From Entamoeba invadens IP1 (Eukaryota; Evosea; Mastigamoebida; Endamoebidae): 41,938 bases of DNA. Below, in pieces: positions 38,744 to 41,938 of this stretch; the first letter of the stretch is position 1; the number at the start of each line of letters is the position of its first letter. Location of the stretch: positions 449,873 through 491,810 of the forward strand of contig NW_004191847.1 of the NCBI RefSeq assembly GCF_000330505.1. The letters are read 5' to 3'. The notes under the pieces are model-generated. The model did not search any database and was not told the DNA's origin. It saw nothing but the letters and a program-made list of their open reading frames with translations. The translations under genes were made by a program, and so were the position numbers.

Positions 38744-41143
38744 TTAACACAAGATTACTAGCATGAGAAGTACAACAGAGATTATAACATTTGTATGTAC
38801 TCCATCATTAACTTTTGTTATTCCAATTTCATCGAATGGAATGTCTTGCCAACACTTCATGTTATACACTGGTGAGTTTTCTTTGAGTCTCATGTCTCCA
38901 TGTTCTGGGTCTACAAAGAGCGGGTCCAATGATGAATTATAAAGATTTTGGTTAAACACTTTATAGTTCTTTGTCACACTTGTACCACAGTTGTAATTGC
39001 GGTATTTGCTTTTGTATACCACATTGCAATCAACAACACAATTTTCAGGCAATAACCAATGATTTTCACTAACTATTTGGTCATTGTTATTTGGTATTTT
39101 GTACAAGAGAGGGTATGCACTTTTCCACGGTTCTGTGAGTCGATTAATTCCGCCTTCACTGCATTTTTCAAGTAAATTCCAAGAGTCCCCAGTCTTTGTT
39201 GAATATGAATTTGGCCCACGCATATCTCCATTGTATCCATAGTCACAGTCATACATGATGTTATTTGTGATATCGTTATCTCGTCCACCTCCGTGTAAAA
39301 TCCCACGTCCACGAATACTCTGCATGATGTTTCCAAACACTTTCTCCCCAGAGAGAATATCGTCCAGATAGATCCCTTGGACGTATGACCCACTTTGTCC
39401 CCATCCTGTGATATTATAAATGTAATTATACTTAATAACAGTCCCTGGCCAATCCCAACGTCTTCCCGTGTATATAGCACCGGCGTCACTCGCATAGATA
39501 CACACATTTTCTATTTTGTTATAACTAATTTCGTGGTTGTTCCCAGAGAAAGTGATGGCCTCATGTGGACTTTGTTCGATGAAATTGTGAGTTGCTATAT
39601 TGCCAACACCGCCCAAATTAATAGCTGGCGTGTACGTGTAATGGTTTTGCGAGAAGAGCGTAAATGTGTTGTCTTTGACGAGACAACTTCCGTTCGTTAG
39701 AGTCACGCGATTGCCACAGAACACGTACACTGCCGTCGTTCCAATGTCATAGAACTGATTCTTCTCTATTTTACTGTTTTGTCCGGACACACTTATTCCG
39801 TTGCTGCCAGAGTGTTTAAACCCGCACTTATTAATTTTTAAATTTTTACTGTTGGACGAACCAAAGCCGTTTGGGAAGTACTTGAAATTCAAATTGGTGA
39901 ATTCGATGTTGTTCACTTTATCTATTTTGACGGCTTCTTTAGTGGAGTGTGATATCCAAATCTCCTTTGGGGTCTTGTAAAAGATGACGTATATCTTCTT
40001 CTCATCTCGATCTATAAAATACTCCCCTTCTTCATCCAATTCCTCAATCAGGTTATACACAAAATAGGGCATTTCTGCATTAATCCCATAACTCGTTGTC
40101 GATTTCAATGTTATTGTTCTTGCAGTCGTGTTAATATTATCAACAGCAATTGTACTGTCCGACCACAAGTACTTGAAATACCCTTTGATCCACAAATTCT
40201 TCGCAGAACTCCACTTACTGATGCGGTCGTTGTTGTACCCAAATGTTTTAGCATTTTTGTTTGTGGACTCGGAAAACGCAGTAAACATGAACCCTCTATA
40301 TGTGTAACCCTCTTTGGGCAAATTAACGTTACCAGTAGCTCCAGAATTGGAAAGTGGAGCTACACTCCCTTTCATGGAAGTCCGTTTGGCACTCCAAGAA
40401 GGGCCATCAGCAATGGCTGGTGCTTTGCAGTCACTTCTTGGAGATAAGTAGTATGTACCATTTATAGTATATATATAATAAGTTTTACTATTGACTGCTA
40501 CAGTCTTCTGCCAGACTGTTTGGTTGTCGCACTTTTTAGTCGTCGCTCTATAAAAACCAGAGACGTCCGGTGTGAAGGTCGCTTTAATAATATAAATAGA
40601 GTCAACTGCTTTTTCAGGCGTTATATCTTTATTTGGATATCTTGCATTTTTCATACGGAAGTCGTCGACAAATAATTCAGTCGTTTTTGTCTCGGCAATG
40701 TTGATCAAATTGACTTCGGTTGTCAAAGAATTTAAATCACACACTTTCACTTTTGAGCGAACATCTGCTTGTATTTTGGAGTATTGTTTGGAATCTTTTG
40801 TTGCGTCCAATGCTCTGAAAGAGGTCACTGGAAGTTGTGTCCCACCAACTATACTTGCCAAATTGTTTTGGAGGGAACTAGTAAATTTGATAGGAACGTT
40901 ATTTGTGTTATTTAAGTTATTAACATTGGCACTTAAAGTCTTGTTTATTATTTTGTGGTTACCAGGAAAAAGCTTGAAAGTAATTCCCTCTGATGGTAAA
41001 GTCTTTTTGGCAAAGGAATTAATTGCAGCTTGAATGGTTTTATACGGCTTGGTATAAGTTCCATCGTCGTAGTCGTGGCCCTCAGGTGAAATGAACACAT
41101 CGACAGCTCTTGAGAGTGCAAATAAAGCAACAAATATATACAT
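38744..41143 (-). CDS. Secreted right-handed parallel beta-helix protein, probably GPI-anchored
   Basis: Predicted surface protein or carbohydrate-active enzyme, 799 aa. Signal peptide 1-13. The N-terminal VFISPEGHDYDDGTYTKPYK, then LFPGNHKI and the SIVGG stretch, matches the opening of bacterial right-handed parallel beta-helix proteins (usual pattern ISPxGxDxxxGTxxxPxxTIxxA). A middle region with GYFKYLW and EELDEEGEYFIDRD also occurs in bacterial members placed near glycoside hydrolase families such as GH141. The central 420-680 region is a ladder of beta-helix rungs rich in Asn and Ile (NNIEFTNLNF, NKIENVCIYASDAGAIYTG). The end is hydrophobic (VIISVVLLMLVILC) with no tail, typical of a GPI-anchor signal. 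I infer acquisition from bacteria or a bacterial-like family; substrate unknown. No intron. Confidence 0.85.
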   Translation of the reverse strand: MYIFVALFALSRAVDVFISPEGHDYDDGTYTKPYKTIQAAINSFAKKTLPSEGITFKLFPGNHKIINKTLSANVNNLNNTNNVPIKFTSSLQNNLASIVGGTQLPVTSFRALDATKDSKQYSKIQADVRSKVKVCDLNSLTTEVNLINIAETKTTELFVDDFRMKNARYPNKDITPEKAVDSIYIIKATFTPDVSGFYRATTKKCDNQTVWQKTVAVNSKTYYIYTINGTYYLSPRSDCKAPAIADGPSWSAKRTSMKGSVAPLSNSGATGNVNLPKEGYTYRGFMFTAFSESTNKNAKTFGYNNDRISKWSSAKNLWIKGYFKYLWSDSTIAVDNINTTARTITLKSTTSYGINAEMPYFVYNLIEELDEEGEYFIDRDEKKIYVIFYKTPKEIWISHSTKEAVKIDKVNNIEFTNLNFKYFPNGFGSSNSKNLKINKCGFKHSGSNGISVSGQNSKIEKNQFYDIGTTAVYVFCGNRVTLTNGSCLVKDNTFTLFSQNHYTYTPAINLGGVGNIATHNFIEQSPHEAITFSGNNHEISYNKIENVCIYASDAGAIYTGRRWDWPGTVIKYNYIYNITGWGQSGSYVQGIYLDDILSGEKVFGNIMQSIRGRGILHGGGRDNDITNNIMYDCDYGYNGDMRGPNSYSTKTGDSWNLLEKCSEGGINRLTEPWKSAYPLLYKIPNNNDQIVSENHWLLPENCVVDCNVVYKSKYRNYNCGTSVTKNYKVFNQNLYNSSLDPLFVDPEHGDMRLKENSPVYNMKCWQDIPFDEIGITKVNDGVHTNVIISVVLLMLVILC

Positions 41144-41938
41144 AACGTTTTCGAGTTTTTCGAATTCGTTTATAAATTAATAATTTTTTTGGAAATATAA
41201 CATAAAATCATATAGATTTGGAAAATGATTTCAAAATTATGCAGAAGAAAATAATTAAAAAAGAGACATTTTCTATCGTTTTTTTTTTGAGCTTAAAATA
41301 TCTTTGAATTAAAAAAAGCGAAAAAAAAATAAATAACCAAAGTGTTATTAGACAAATAATCTACATTAAGATTCTCACCTTTAAACTCAAATTTAAAGTT
41401 TAAATCAAACGTGAACGTTTTGAAAAAAATTAAACAAGAACGTGTGGATTTTATTTCATTATTAACTTTAATTTAACTTTTTTGGTCGTTTAACTTTTCA
41501 AATTAACAACAAATTTAATAATATAAATAATTTATATTATACACCTAATCTTAGTAACAGAGATAAAATAAGATTAAGATTTGTTGTAAAAATAATACCT
41601 ACATATTGAAGAATTGATGTTTGATACTTGAACAACAAGAAATTCATTTTTGTAAAACATGTATTAACGTTGCTTATTGTTATAAAATGTAACGAAGTTA
41701 CTGTGTAAATTTTTAAAATATTATTAAGTAAGACAACGTGTTTAAAACAATGATAATATTTAAACTCTTTAAAATTGTGTATTGTTTTAAACACAATCAT
41801 TATTTATTTGGTGGTATTATGTCCTATTTTTTATTCTCTTAGAATCTAATTGTATCCAAGTTAGATCCAATTAATCGATATGTTTCAATACCATAATTAG
41901 TTGAATATACCGAATACACTTTCAGACATTCTGTGGAA
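41144..41938. other. Intergenic at window edge
   Basis: Upstream of the beta-helix gene; the promoter with a TTTATAAA-like box lies around 41170. The rest is AT-rich. An 87-codon minus-strand frame (41537-41800) has AT-noise composition and no motif. Confidence 0.45.

Noticed and set aside
41537..41800. 87-codon minus-strand frame near the window edge
   Set aside because: AT-noise composition and no motif.
1..41938. CRISPR arrays, bacterial promoters, Shine-Dalgarno sites or operons
   Set aside because: The window is eukaryotic (spliceosomal introns, monocistronic layout); no regularly spaced repeats with unique spacers are seen.

Overview
The window looks like a nuclear contig from an Entamoeba species, most likely E. 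invadens or a close relative. The reasons are: coding islands of moderate GC in very AT-rich spacers; short introns that start GTTTGT and end in TAG (one in AAG), each supported by protein continuity across the junction; a PH-RhoGAP family, divergent Arf-like GTPases and LCAT-like lipases; and an intact Mutator-like DNA transposon. The species is inferred; eukaryotic coding is clear from the introns.

Layout. 0.9-2.3 kb: PH-RhoGAP (-). 3.5-4.8 kb: secreted LCAT-type acyltransferase/phospholipase (+). 5.4-7.0 kb: two-exon TauE/SafE-type transporter (+). 7.3-8.5 and 9.7-11.5 kb: two membrane/surface proteins of unknown function (-). 11.9-12.2 kb: small Ser-rich protein (-). 12.2-15.5 kb: a gene-poor stretch with at least three decayed coding relics, one between short inverted repeats. 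15.6-16.2 kb: orphan protein (+). 17.8-20.0 kb: second PH-RhoGAP with a two-codon first exon (+). 20.4-23.6 kb: two-exon importin-beta-type karyopherin (+). About 24.1 kb: tRNA-like cloverleaf (-) followed by a T-rich Pol III-type terminator and a 9-bp satellite. 24.5-29.1 kb: two atypical Arf-like GTPases (-) flank a DHHC palmitoyltransferase (-) and an Ariadne-type RBR ubiquitin ligase (+). 29.8-33.3 kb: one three-exon ankyrin-repeat gene (-). 33.8-35.6 kb: LRR-WD40 protein (-). 35.9-38.6 kb: complete MULE with 201-bp terminal inverted repeats identical base for base. 38.7-41.1 kb: secreted, probably GPI-anchored parallel beta-helix protein that resembles bacterial enzymes (-).

There is no operon logic. 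The products suggest small-GTPase signalling (two RhoGAPs, two Arf-like proteins), membrane and lipid work (LCAT, DHHC, TauE), ubiquitin ligation, nuclear transport and cell-surface functions. Each gene is probably transcribed alone. I rebuilt introns by eye from splice motifs, reading phase and homology-like continuity; no transcript data were available. The strongest candidates for something new are the MULE with identical TIRs, the tRNA-like gene, the G-motif-deviant Arf-like pair and the eroded elements at 12.4-15.1 kb.
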